This document shows positions 5,335 through 11,578 of a stretch of DNA of 11,619 nt, piece by piece. How positions within the stretch are numbered: position 1 is the first letter of the stretch; each line of letters opens with the position of its first letter. Source of the stretch: an uncultured Eubacteriales bacterium (GTDB lineage Bacteria > Bacillota > Clostridia > Oscillospirales > Acutalibacteraceae); the NCBI GenBank assembly GCA_934486705.1, contig CAKSQS010000069.1:1-11619 (forward strand), given 5' to 3'. The notes under the pieces are model-generated. The model made no database searches. It was not told the DNA's origin and worked only from the letters and a program-made list of their open reading frames with translations. Made by a program: the position numbers and the translations under genes.

Positions 5335-6726
5335 ATGCGAATATCAAAAGGCTTAATATCGGTTGTGAGTATGGCGTCAGCCATGCTGCTTCTTTGCTCA
5401 TGCACGGTTTATGATTTGGGATTAAGCGAGGGTCAAATAGAAAAAGTCATTTCCCAAATTGAGAATGAAGCACAGCTTTCTTCCGCGGCTGCAAGCAGTA
5501 GTGAAAATGCTGAAGCCCCTTCATCTGTTGCGGCTGCAAGCTTTTCTGAAGCTCCAAAGGAAACCGGAGGCAACAGTAATTCAGAAAACACTACGGAGGA
5601 AAGTGAAATTTCCGATAATGACAATGCGCTGATAAATCCCGATATTTTTGAGCGCGAGCCGGTGCCCGAGGAGTCTGCGCTGCCGGAAACGGGATTTACA
5701 AATATACACAAAATTACAAATGCAGATGATCTGAATCAGTTTGCCAACGCTGTTATGTGCGGACATTCATATGCAGGAGAGCAGGTCACACTTGAGGCAG
5801 ATATAGACTTGGCCGGAATTGAATGGACTCCCATAGGGGTTCGCGGGAGAGCCTTTAAGGGTGAATTTATAGGTAACGGTCATACCATAAGTAATTTGAC
5901 CATAACGTCCTTAACGGATAAAATGACAGACGTCCGCGGTTATGAAGCTTGCGTAGGATTCTTCGGTTATGCGGAGGACGCCGTAATAAGAGGAATAACG
6001 CTTGAAAACATTAACATATCAATTCCAAAACGCAATAATGCGGAGTCTTTGTATGTAGGCGCTGTTGCGGGCAGTATGTTTGCCGTAAACAGGGGAATAG
6101 AAATAAGCGAATGTAAGGCAACGGGGAATATAAGCGTATCGTCCGACGACTTGGTATTTGCAATGACAGGCGGAATTGTCGGTGGATTTGACGCAAATTA
6201 CAAGGGTACTTATTATCGTATGAGTCTGTTATATTCTGCCGTTAATATAGCCGTTAAGGGGGAAACCGTCACCTGCGGGGGAATTACGGGCATACTTAAT
6301 TCCAGAAACAGTAAACCTACAGATTCTTATGTAACCGATATAGTTTATATCGGCAGCATAGACGAGGCGAATGTAGGGTGCAGCTATACCGGCGGATTAT
6401 GTGGAATTTATAATTCTGCTTACAGATGTGATATAAAAAATGCTTTTGTTAACCTTGAGATAAAAAGAACACAGCTTGGTCCTTACACATTTATCGGTAT
6501 TGTTTCAGGTGACCAATGCGTTGCTACCGGAGATTTAGGGCTTGAAAATGTTTACGGTATGATTACCTGCAACGGTAAAAATATGAAAATGTCAATGCTG
6601 GGCAGGAAAAACGGGAACGTTTATTTTAAAAACTGCACCGAAGCTGACCGATTACCGGATGATGCTTCATTTAATGTTGAGAAGTGGGATTTAAGCGATA
6701 GAGCTTTTCCAAAGCCTTATTTTTGA
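5335..6726 (+). CDS. Secreted lipoprotein with GLUG-like beta-helix repeats
   Basis: The 463-residue product starts at the second of two close ATGs; AAGGTG (5321-5326) lies eight bases ahead, and the first ATG (5331) is out of frame. A signal peptide (1-22) ends in the lipobox LCSC, so Cys23 would be lipidated and the protein held on the outer face of the membrane. Residues 45-98 are a Ser/Ala/Glu/Asn-rich tether. From about 122 the chain shows repeats of the GLUG/right-handed beta-helix kind: WTPIGVRGRAFKGEFIGNGH, then VGFFGYAEDAVIRGITLENI, VGAVAGSMFAVNRGIEISEC, TGGIVGGF and TGGLCGIYN. Such domains occur in surface adhesins and glycan-interacting proteins; no catalytic motif is visible. It has its own promoter and terminator and is a single-gene unit. 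Function stays general: a surface-exposed, possibly adhesive lipoprotein. Confidence 0.88.
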   Translation: MRISKGLISVVSMASAMLLLCSCTVYDLGLSEGQIEKVISQIENEAQLSSAAASSSENAEAPSSVAAASFSEAPKETGGNSNSENTTEESEISDNDNALINPDIFEREPVPEESALPETGFTNIHKITNADDLNQFANAVMCGHSYAGEQVTLEADIDLAGIEWTPIGVRGRAFKGEFIGNGHTISNLTITSLTDKMTDVRGYEACVGFFGYAEDAVIRGITLENINISIPKRNNAESLYVGAVAGSMFAVNRGIEISECKATGNISVSSDDLVFAMTGGIVGGFDANYKGTYYRMSLLYSAVNIAVKGETVTCGGITGILNSRNSKPTDSYVTDIVYIGSIDEANVGCSYTGGLCGIYNSAYRCDIKNAFVNLEIKRTQLGPYTFIGIVSGDQCVATGDLGLENVYGMITCNGKNMKMSMLGRKNGNVYFKNCTEADRLPDDASFNVEKWDLSDRAFPKPYF

Positions 6727-6746
6727 TTTTCGTACTTTAATATTCA

Positions 6747-6787
6747 ACATCGGTCGGCAAAAAAACGACCGATGTATTATCTTTTTT
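6747..6787 (+). terminator. Intrinsic terminator of the lipoprotein gene
   Basis: ACATCGGTCG (6747-6756) pairs with CGACCGATGT (6766-6775) around an A-rich loop; a T-run follows at 6782-6787 after a six-base gap. It lies about 20 bases past the lipoprotein stop and carries the same CGGTCGG core as the hairpins at 4531 and 5097. Confidence 0.85.
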
Positions 6788-6833
6788 AAAATTATATTTA
6801 AGGCGATTTTTTGGAAAAATTATCATTTTAATA

Positions 6834-6862
6834 TTGACAAGCTGTGTTGTAAGCGTTATAAT
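6834..6862 (+). promoter_or_regulatory. Perfect sigma-A promoter of the XRE-ImmA-lysis cluster
   Basis: -35 TTGACA (6834-6839), 17-base spacer, -10 TATAAT (6857-6862). Both boxes and spacing match consensus, so the unit would be strongly transcribed unless repressed. The start point near 6869 lies inside the dyad at 6863-6888. Confidence 0.88.
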
Positions 6863-6888
6863 GTTTACAAATCAGCGAACAAGTAAAC
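6863..6888. promoter_or_regulatory. Candidate XRE repressor operator overlapping the start point
   Basis: GTTTAC (6863-6868) and GTAAAC (6883-6888) form a dyad with a 14-base centre, directly after the -10 box. The centre includes GCGAACAA (6875-6882), which recurs in the dyad at 8116-8139. The position fits autorepression by the XRE protein encoded next. Binding is inferred, not shown. Confidence 0.5.
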
Positions 6889-6951
6889 GGATCGACTGTG
6901 ACGGAATAAACCGATTTTGTTTTCTTGAATAGTTGAAGGGAATGCTGAAAA

Positions 6952-7326
6952 ATGAAAAATAATAGCTTGCCGTTCGGCGAGTATGTTAAGCAAAGGCGCG
7001 AACAGCTCGGCAAAACAATGCGAGCCTTTGCCGCGGAGGTGGAAATATCGCCGGCTTATTTATGCGATATTGAAAACGGCAACCGTAAAGCGCCCGAAAG
7101 ATTTTTGGAAAAATTCGTTAAAGCGTTGGAAATCAAGGATTCAGAGGATATTAACGCTTTTTATGACCTTGCGGGCGTCAGCAAGAACGGTCAGCACAGT
7201 GACATTAATACATACATCGATTCGCTGCCGTCGGCGAGAATGGCTTTGCGAACAGCTAAAGACCGCAATTTTACGGATGAGGACTGGTCGGAGCTTATTA
7301 AAATTATAAAACAAAAGAAATCATGA
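6952..7326 (+). CDS. XRE-family repressor (ImmR-like)
   Basis: 124 residues. The N-terminal Cro/CI-type helix-turn-helix spans about 8-65: FGEYVKQRREQLGKTMRAFA, then AEVEISPAYLCDIENGNRKA, where ISPAYLCDIENG is the recognition helix and its conserved follow-up. The rest (80-124) is a short acidic/basic tail that may dimerise. The next gene encodes an ImmA/IrrE-type peptidase. In the well-studied ICEBs1 and phage systems that pairing means a repressor (ImmR) cleaved by its partner (ImmA) when damage or quorum signals arrive. By analogy this protein would bind the operator at its own promoter and hold down the lysis genes behind it. The start ATG follows GAAGGGAATGCTGAAAA, whose AAGGG is a fair ribosome site at somewhat long spacing. 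Confidence 0.88.
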   Translation: MKNNSLPFGEYVKQRREQLGKTMRAFAAEVEISPAYLCDIENGNRKAPERFLEKFVKALEIKDSEDINAFYDLAGVSKNGQHSDINTYIDSLPSARMALRTAKDRNFTDEDWSELIKIIKQKKS

Positions 7327-7339
7327 AAGGGGCAAAGGG

Positions 7340-8083
7340 GTGAAGCTGAATTATCCTCAAAAGGAAAGCGGGCTGTATATACTTTCAAGGGAAGATATAG
7401 AAAATATCGCGGAAGATGTTTTAAAAGAGTTCTTTCCGCAAAATTTAATACTTCCGAAACCGCTTGATACCGCGGAGTTTTTGGAAGACCGCCTGGGGTT
7501 AACAGTCAAGCAAAAATATATAGGAACACTTAGTTCCGCCGTTTTGGGACTGATAGTAATGAGCGACGAGGTTGAAATACCGTCATATGACGAAATGTAT
7601 AAGCCTACGGTATTGCGGGAAACCTACGGAACGGTTTTAATAAACAAGCATCTGTGTGTAAGAGAAAATACCGCACGGCGAAGATATACCGAGACCCACG
7701 AGGGCGCGCATTTTATTTTGCACGGCGAGTATTTTAAGAAAGCCGCAAATTCTGCGGCGAACCGCAAAAATAACTCCCGTGAATTTATAGCATGCCGCAA
7801 GGTTGAACTTTACGGGCAAAAAACAAATAATGATTCGGACTGGATGGAATGGCAGGCTGACAGCCTTGCGGTTGCACTGTTAATGCCGGGAAATGTTTTT
7901 TGTTCCTTTGCAAGATGTGTCATGCGCAAATACGGAATAACAGGAAGACATATTGTTAACAATTTTTATGTTAACAAAGGAAAGGTCAGAGATATAATTT
8001 CCGATATTGCAGAGGCGTTTAATGTTTCATACAGAGCGGCGCAGATAAGAATGCTTCATTTGGGGCTTATTACGGAAGATTAA
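7340..8083 (+). CDS. ImmA/IrrE-type metallopeptidase
   Basis: 247 residues from a GTG start 13 bases after the XRE stop; AAAGGGG ahead serves as ribosome site. The zinc motif HEGAH (120-124) is followed by E170-W-Q-A-D174 and LAVALLMP, the usual third ligand region and hydrophobic helix of the ImmA/IrrE family (PF06114). The C-terminus (FNVSYRAAQIRMLHLGLI) is the family's second-HTH-like end. Family members cleave a partner XRE repressor, here presumably the product of the gene just upstream, switching on downstream genes. All metal-binding residues seem present, so activity is plausible. The region between HEGAH and EWQAD (residues 125-169) carries a basic insert (KKAANSAANRKNNSREF), somewhat long for the family. 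Confidence 0.9.
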   Translation: MKLNYPQKESGLYILSREDIENIAEDVLKEFFPQNLILPKPLDTAEFLEDRLGLTVKQKYIGTLSSAVLGLIVMSDEVEIPSYDEMYKPTVLRETYGTVLINKHLCVRENTARRRYTETHEGAHFILHGEYFKKAANSAANRKNNSREFIACRKVELYGQKTNNDSDWMEWQADSLAVALLMPGNVFCSFARCVMRKYGITGRHIVNNFYVNKGKVRDIISDIAEAFNVSYRAAQIRMLHLGLITED

Positions 8084-8102
8084 CGGTGGGGAAACCCGCC
8101 GT
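8083..8102. repeat. GAAA-tetraloop hairpin at the end of the ImmA gene
   Basis: ACGGTGGG (8083-8090) pairs with CCCGCCGT (8095-8102), one wobble pair, loop GAAA. It starts at the last base of the stop codon. No clean T-tract follows (ATATTTCGGG), so it is at most a weak terminator, or an RNA-stabilising or processing site. Confidence 0.6.
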
Positions 8103-8115
8103 ATATTTCGGGCAA

Positions 8116-8139
8116 TTTGTTCGCAAGATTGCGAACAAA
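8116..8139. promoter_or_regulatory. Perfect 9-bp dyad, candidate second operator of the cluster
   Basis: TTTGTTCGC (8116-8124) and GCGAACAAA (8131-8139) are exact reverse complements around AAGATT. It lies 23 bases before the small zinc-ribbon gene and shares GCGAACAA with the XRE promoter region. It lacks a T-tract, so operator is preferred over terminator, though no promoter is obvious beside it. Confidence 0.5.
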
Positions 8140-8161
8140 CCGTTAAAAGGGAGGTGGAAGT

Positions 8162-8320
8162 ATGGAACAAATTAAATGTCCCATATGTGATAAAAGGGTT
8201 TGTGATTCCGATAAATCGCTCAAGATAGAAAAAATATCCTCTGAAAATTCGGGGAGCGCGGATATTGTTATAAAGTGTAAAAACTGCAAGGCGCATCTGG
8301 CAGTTAAAGTAATTAAATAA
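8162..8320 (+). CDS. Small zinc-ribbon protein (Com-like)
   Basis: A 52-residue product with a strong ribosome site, AAAGGGAGGTGG (8146-8157), before the ATG. CPIC (6-9) and CKNC (39-42) form two Cys-x2-Cys knuckles of a zinc ribbon; C14 is an extra cysteine. The chain between them is polar (DKSLKIEKISSENSGSADIV). The size and spacing recall the small Com-type zinc-finger proteins of Mu-like phages and other prophage zinc ribbons. Com acts on phage mRNA translation, but that role cannot be transferred on two knuckles alone. It sits between the ImmA gene and an HTH gene, so a regulatory part in the cluster is likely. Confidence 0.72.
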   Translation: MEQIKCPICDKRVCDSDKSLKIEKISSENSGSADIVIKCKNCKAHLAVKVIK

Positions 8321-8360
8321 AGGAAACGGCTTCGTACATAGCACGATGTTAAACATACGG

Positions 8361-8395
8361 GCATGACAGGTAATCTTTAGGGATTCTTGTCATGC
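8361..8395 (+). promoter_or_regulatory. Hairpin covering the first ATG of the HTH gene
   Basis: GCATGACA (8361-8368) pairs with TGTCATGC (8388-8395), and an inner AATC/GATT helix (8372-8375, 8382-8385) stacks within. The 3' arm contains the ATG at 8392, so the fold would hide that codon and leave the ATG at 8407 free. Confidence 0.5.
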
Positions 8396-8406
8396 TTAGG
8401 GGACTT

Positions 8407-8760
8407 ATGGGAACTGCCGAACGGATTATTGAGATGATGAAATATCTTTGCAGAGTAAGATACTCGACCATGCCTGAATTGGCGGAAAGGTTCGGAGTTT
8501 CCGTAAGAACCGTAAAGCGAGATATAGATGAGCTGGGCTATCTGATTCCCTTGGAAACAAAAACGGGTCGGTATGACGGAGGGGTATATGTTATGGATAA
8601 TTACAGATGGGATAAGCAATATATGAGTGCCGAAGAAACGGAATTTTTAAAAAATATTAAGAGGAAAGCCGCCGAAGGAACGGTGATAATTCTGAATGAA
8701 AAAGAATTCGGAATACTGGATATGATAATTGAGGCTTATTCCGTGCCGCAAAGAAAATAA
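8407..8760 (+). CDS. HTH regulator of the DeoR/YafY (HTH_11) type, without effector domain
   Basis: 117 residues from ATG at 8407, which has AGGGG five bases ahead; an upstream ATG at 8392 would add five residues but is buried in a hairpin. The winged-helix HTH covers about the first 55 residues: RIIEMMKYLCRVRYSTMPEL, then AERFGVSVRTVKRDIDELGY, the recognition-helix signature of WYL-type and DeoR regulators. The wing follows (KTGRYDGGVYV). The remainder (MSAEETEFLKNIKRKAAEGT...EFGILDMIIEAYS) is a short helical end; there is no WYL or sugar-binding domain. Such short forms appear near lysis genes in Clostridium-type prophages. It may be a transcription control protein for the genes downstream. 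Confidence 0.75.
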   Translation: MGTAERIIEMMKYLCRVRYSTMPELAERFGVSVRTVKRDIDELGYLIPLETKTGRYDGGVYVMDNYRWDKQYMSAEETEFLKNIKRKAAEGTVIILNEKEFGILDMIIEAYSVPQRK

Positions 8761-8840
8761 ATGTTTAACCGTGACATTTTCCGTCAGGGTAATACGGTAA
8801 AATATTCCCGCAGCTGTAAAAAAACGAAAGGAGGGAGATA

Positions 8841-9128
8841 ATGGAAGAAACGCAAATTGTGCTTGAAAGGCATGAGCAGAAAATCAATGCGATAGAAAAA
8901 GAAATATCGGAGCTAAAGGCGGTGCAGTCGGAAATACGCTCAATGAACGAAACGCTTGTGACCCTTGCAACCGAGCTTAAGCATACAAACGAGCATCTTG
9001 CAAGGCACGAACGGAAGATCGAAGAAATGGAGGGTCAGCCGAGAGTGCGTATGCAGCAGATCGTTACGGCGATTATCGCGGCAATGGCGGGCGGACTGAT
9101 TTCCGCGATTATAGGCTTGATTATTTAA
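8841..9128 (+). CDS. XhlA-like haemolysin/lysis accessory protein
   Basis: 95 residues, preceded by the strong site GAAAGGAGGGAG. Residues 5-65 are a heptad-rich coiled coil (ERHEQKINAIEKEISELKAV, NEHLARHERKIEEMEG). Residues 71-95 are one membrane helix (QQIVTAIIAAMAGGLISAII). This layout, coiled coil then C-terminal anchor in under 100 residues, is that of the XhlA family (PF10779), which in Bacillus prophage PBSX works with holin XhlB and an amidase in cell lysis. The holin gene follows after 19 bases and the endolysin two genes later, so the module is intact in order. Confidence 0.82.
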   Translation: MEETQIVLERHEQKINAIEKEISELKAVQSEIRSMNETLVTLATELKHTNEHLARHERKIEEMEGQPRVRMQQIVTAIIAAMAGGLISAIIGLII

Positions 9129-9147
9129 CGGAAAGGAGAAGATTAAA

Positions 9148-9360
9148 ATGAATTTACAGCTGTATATCGAACCTAAATTGCTTGTTTTGGTTCCGGTTAT
9201 GTATATCATAGGAATCGGGCTTAAAAAAAGCAGGGTAGCCGATAAATACATACCCCTGCTTCTCGGCGTAATTTCGGTTGTTTTGGCGGCGTTATGGGTG
9301 TTTGCGGCAAACGGCCTTAAAAGCGGCAGGGAAATATTTTGGCATTTTTTACCGCGGTGA
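9148..9360 (+). CDS. Phage holin (Phage_holin_5-like), C-terminus lost by frameshift
   Basis: The open frame gives 70 residues with two membrane segments, PKLLVLVPVMYIIGIGL (9-25) and YIPLLLGVISVVLAALWVFA (34-53). The start MNLQLYIEPKLLVLVPVMYI is typical of holins of Clostridium and Bacillus phages. The last eight residues (REIFWHFLPR end) are not family-like. The missing C-terminus is present one base out of frame directly downstream, so the full protein would be about 95 residues with a third membrane segment. AAGGAG sits 10 bases ahead of the ATG. Whether this is a mutation, a sequencing slip at a T-run, or programmed -1 shifting cannot be told from the sequence. Role: makes the membrane lesion that lets the endolysin reach the wall. 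Confidence 0.82.
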   Translation: MNLQLYIEPKLLVLVPVMYIIGIGLKKSRVADKYIPLLLGVISVVLAALWVFAANGLKSGREIFWHFLPR

Positions 9361-9434
9361 CGCAGGGGATACTGGCGGCTGGGGCGAGCGTGTATGTCAG
9401 CCAGCTGTATATACAGTCGGGAAAGGATGAGTAA
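9337..9434 (+). pseudogene. Out-of-frame C-terminal end of the holin
   Basis: Rereading one base at TTTT (9337-9340) turns the holin frame into FLAFFTAVTQGILAAGASVY, then VSQLYIQSGKDE and TAA at 9432-9434. That sequence continues the holin naturally, with a third hydrophobic helix and a polar tail. One T fewer than needed in the run explains the break. Confidence 0.8.
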
Positions 9435-9445
9435 AGGAGAAGAAA

Positions 9446-9592
9446 ATGGAAAAAGGAAAACAAAACGGGCTTGAGGAAATAACTGATTTTCCCAAGCAAA
9501 GCACTTTTAATTATGATGATATGACGGTTAAAAAGGAGGAGGGCAAAAATGACATTTACCGCAAGGACAAGCAAGCCGGGCGCGGGCAATAA
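9446..9592 (+). CDS. Small hydrophilic ORF between holin and endolysin
   Basis: A 48-residue product, MEKGKQNGLEEITDFPKQST at its start, rich in Lys, Asp and Gln with no membrane segment. AAGGAG (9434-9439) lies six bases before its ATG. Its 3' end overlaps the endolysin start by 44 bases, and the endolysin's ribosome site AAGGAGGAGG lies inside it, so the two may be translationally coupled. No family is recognised. Its ribosome site favours a real gene, but it could also serve only to couple translation. Confidence 0.5.
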   Translation: MEKGKQNGLEEITDFPKQSTFNYDDMTVKKEEGKNDIYRKDKQAGRGQ

Positions 9593-10490
9593 ATACTACA
9601 TACGAAAAGCAAGCGGCGGTTACTCCAATGCTATTGCGGGCTACCCGAGGGATAAGGATTGCGATGTGCTTTCAAACTGTGTGGGTTACGCCTACGGCAG
9701 ATTCAATGAAATAGGCGGGTACGGATATTGCAAATATTTAGCGCCCGTAAACGCGGAAAATTTTATTCAGTATAAAGGCTCGTGCAAAATGGGTCAGAGC
9801 CCGCGCCCCGGAGCCTGTATGGTATGGCAAAAGGGTAAGACCCTCGTGGGCTCTGACGGCGCAGGTCATGTGGCGATAGTTGAAAGGGTGATAAGTGAAA
9901 ACGAAGTTTACACCTCGGAAAGCGGCTACGGCACAAGGGCTTTTTGGAACCAAACGCGCAAAAAGGGAAATGATGAAAATTGGGGAGCGGGCGCCGACTA
10001 TAAATTCTTGGGGTTTATATATAATCCGGCAGTAGCCGAGGTTAGCACCCCGACCGCAGATAATGCCGCAAATTCCGCCGCGATAAAGGCGGGCGACAGT
10101 GTCAGAATCATTCCCGGCGCGGTTTATTACAACATGACCGTAAGCGTTCCTGATTGGATGCTTTCAAAGGAGTGGATAGTAAAAAGCGTAAACGGCGAAC
10201 GCGCCGTAATTGATAAATCCGCCGACGGTAAAAACTCCGTTTGCAGCCCCATAAGCGTTAAATATCTCAGAATCCTGAAAAAAGAAACAGGCGCTTACAG
10301 GGTTAAGGTTACGGCGTCGGCTCTTAATATCCGAAAAGGCGCCGGAACAGGCTACCCGATAGTCGGGTGTATCCGCGATAGGGGCGTTTATACAATAACG
10401 GAAGAAAAAAACGGTGCGGGCGCCTCGAAATGGGGAAAGCTTAAATCGGGAATAGGCTGGATAGCGCTTGATTATGTTGAAAAAATTTAA
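9549..10490 (+). CDS. CHAP-domain endolysin with C-terminal SH3b wall-binding region
   Basis: 313 residues with no signal peptide, as expected for a holin-dependent lysin. The N-terminal CHAP amidase/endopeptidase domain (about 20-160) shows the catalytic Cys in DCDVLSNCVGYAYGRF (Cys44) and the His in GAGHVAIVE (His107), with Glu112 close by. CHAP enzymes cut peptide or amide bonds in peptidoglycan. A second segment (about 178-245, AGDSVRIIPGAVYYNMTVSV) has an SH3-like pattern. The last 65 residues (YRVKVTASALNIRKGAGTGY, then WGKLKSGIGWIALDYV) form a clear bacterial SH3 domain that binds the wall. The ribosome site is AAGGAGGAGG, five bases or so before the ATG. The catalytic pair is intact, so an active enzyme is expected. 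Confidence 0.92.
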   Translation: MTFTARTSKPGAGNKYYIRKASGGYSNAIAGYPRDKDCDVLSNCVGYAYGRFNEIGGYGYCKYLAPVNAENFIQYKGSCKMGQSPRPGACMVWQKGKTLVGSDGAGHVAIVERVISENEVYTSESGYGTRAFWNQTRKKGNDENWGAGADYKFLGFIYNPAVAEVSTPTADNAANSAAIKAGDSVRIIPGAVYYNMTVSVPDWMLSKEWIVKSVNGERAVIDKSADGKNSVCSPISVKYLRILKKETGAYRVKVTASALNIRKGAGTGYPIVGCIRDRGVYTITEEKNGAGASKWGKLKSGIGWIALDYVEKI

Positions 10491-10510
10491 AATAATAAGG
10501 AGAACTTATA

Positions 10511-11578
10511 ATGAGAGAAATAATTATAGTTACAGATTCGGTTTTAGCGGCAATCGGTTTTGTGTGTATTTGTCTTAGCACTGATACGTATGAAAAAAGC
10601 ATATCAAAAGCGTTAAGAAAAATTGTTTTCCCCGGGGCGCTGGCGGGCGGTGCGGTGTCGCTTTTAACATTTACACCTATAGGATTATTAAACGCGGCAC
10701 TTGGCGTGCTTTCGGGAATATTAACCGCGGAGGTGACGGCACTGCTGTATATAGCGGCGCAAATGCGGCAAAAGGAAGATTCGGCCGCTTATTACGATGA
10801 CGGATTCCCTGCAAAATATTTTATTACGGGGGATAAGCACCGTAATTTTACAGATGTGAAAAGGTTTTGCAGCGCTATGAACACAAGGCGCAAGGATGTC
10901 TTGATTATTTTAGGCGACGCGGGGTTTAATTATTACGGTGACAAGCGGGACGATAAGCTTAAAGAAGAAATATCAAGCCTTAATATTACCTTGTTTTGTA
11001 TTCATGGCAATAAGGAGGACCGCCCGCAGAATGTTGGAACATACGGTATACGAAGCTTTTGCGGCGGCAAGGTCTATTACGAGCCGAAATATCCCAATAT
11101 CTATTTTGCGATTGACAGTGAAATATACACATTTGAGGAAAAAAGATATATGGTTGTCGGCGGTGCGCACAGTGTGGATAAAATGCGCTGCATTGAAGAA
11201 AATAAACCCTTTTTTGCGGATGAAATGCCGAGCGGTGAGATAAAGGCAGGTGTGGAGGAAAGGCTTGCGGCGGAAAACAACAGTATATACGGTATGATGA
11301 CGCATACCTGCCCGATAGATTATCTTCCCACCGAAATGTTTATGTCTACAAAGCAAAATGCTGCAATAAAGCGAAAGCCTAAAAAAGCAAAATCCAAAAA
11401 ATTATTCAAGCCCGATATTGACCGTTCAACTGAGGAATGGCTCGGCAGGCTTGAAAGGAGCTTGGATTACGAAATATGGTACTGCGGACACTACCATATT
11501 GATAAACAGCTTGATAAGGTTTATATGATGTATAATGAAATCAGACCGCTCCATTTGCAGTCGGCTGATAGAAAATAG
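10511..11578 (+). CDS. Membrane-anchored metallophosphoesterase with altered GNHE motif
   Basis: 355 residues. Two membrane segments come first: IIIVTDSVLAAIGFVCICLS (4-23) and ALAGGAVSLLTFTPIGLLNA (43-62), the latter continuing hydrophobic to about 82. Then follows a calcineurin-like phosphoesterase domain (103-350) with the metal motifs in order: D-x-H in GDKH (107-110), GDAGFN (135-140), GNKED (166-170), MMTHTCP with His265, and GHYH (326-329). The third motif is normally GNHE/D; here the His is Lys168, which may change metal or substrate use while the other ligands persist. A basic loop KRKPKKAKSKK (287-297) is unusual. The gene follows the endolysin after 20 bases with AAGGAG ahead of it, so it belongs to the lysis operon. 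Substrate unknown: nucleotide, nucleic acid or phospho-polymer are all possible. Confidence 0.85.
   Translation: MREIIIVTDSVLAAIGFVCICLSTDTYEKSISKALRKIVFPGALAGGAVSLLTFTPIGLLNAALGVLSGILTAEVTALLYIAAQMRQKEDSAAYYDDGFPAKYFITGDKHRNFTDVKRFCSAMNTRRKDVLIILGDAGFNYYGDKRDDKLKEEISSLNITLFCIHGNKEDRPQNVGTYGIRSFCGGKVYYEPKYPNIYFAIDSEIYTFEEKRYMVVGGAHSVDKMRCIEENKPFFADEMPSGEIKAGVEERLAAENNSIYGMMTHTCPIDYLPTEMFMSTKQNAAIKRKPKKAKSKKLFKPDIDRSTEEWLGRLERSLDYEIWYCGHYHIDKQLDKVYMMYNEIRPLHLQSADRK

Noticed and set aside
6983..7309. Alternative frames inside the XRE gene
   Set aside because: The XRE frame carries a clear HTH motif and correct start context; the others are rich in Arg/Ser typical of out-of-frame reading.
8116..8139. 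LexA/SOS box
   Set aside because: The half-sites are in the wrong order (GTTCG then CGAAC), opposite to the Gram-positive LexA box, and the spacing does not fit.
8083..8139. Terminator separating the XRE-ImmA pair from the lysis genes
   Set aside because: Two hairpins lie here, but neither is followed by a proper T-run, so read-through is expected; kept as possible operator or processing sites.
8761..8840. Cobalamin riboswitch core before the XhlA gene, from GGGTAATACGGTAAAATATT followed by CCCGCAGCTGTAA
   Set aside because: The likeness is limited to one stretch. The downstream B12-box (GCCAGGAGACC type) and the other stems are missing, the gap is only 80 bases, and the gene is a lysis protein.
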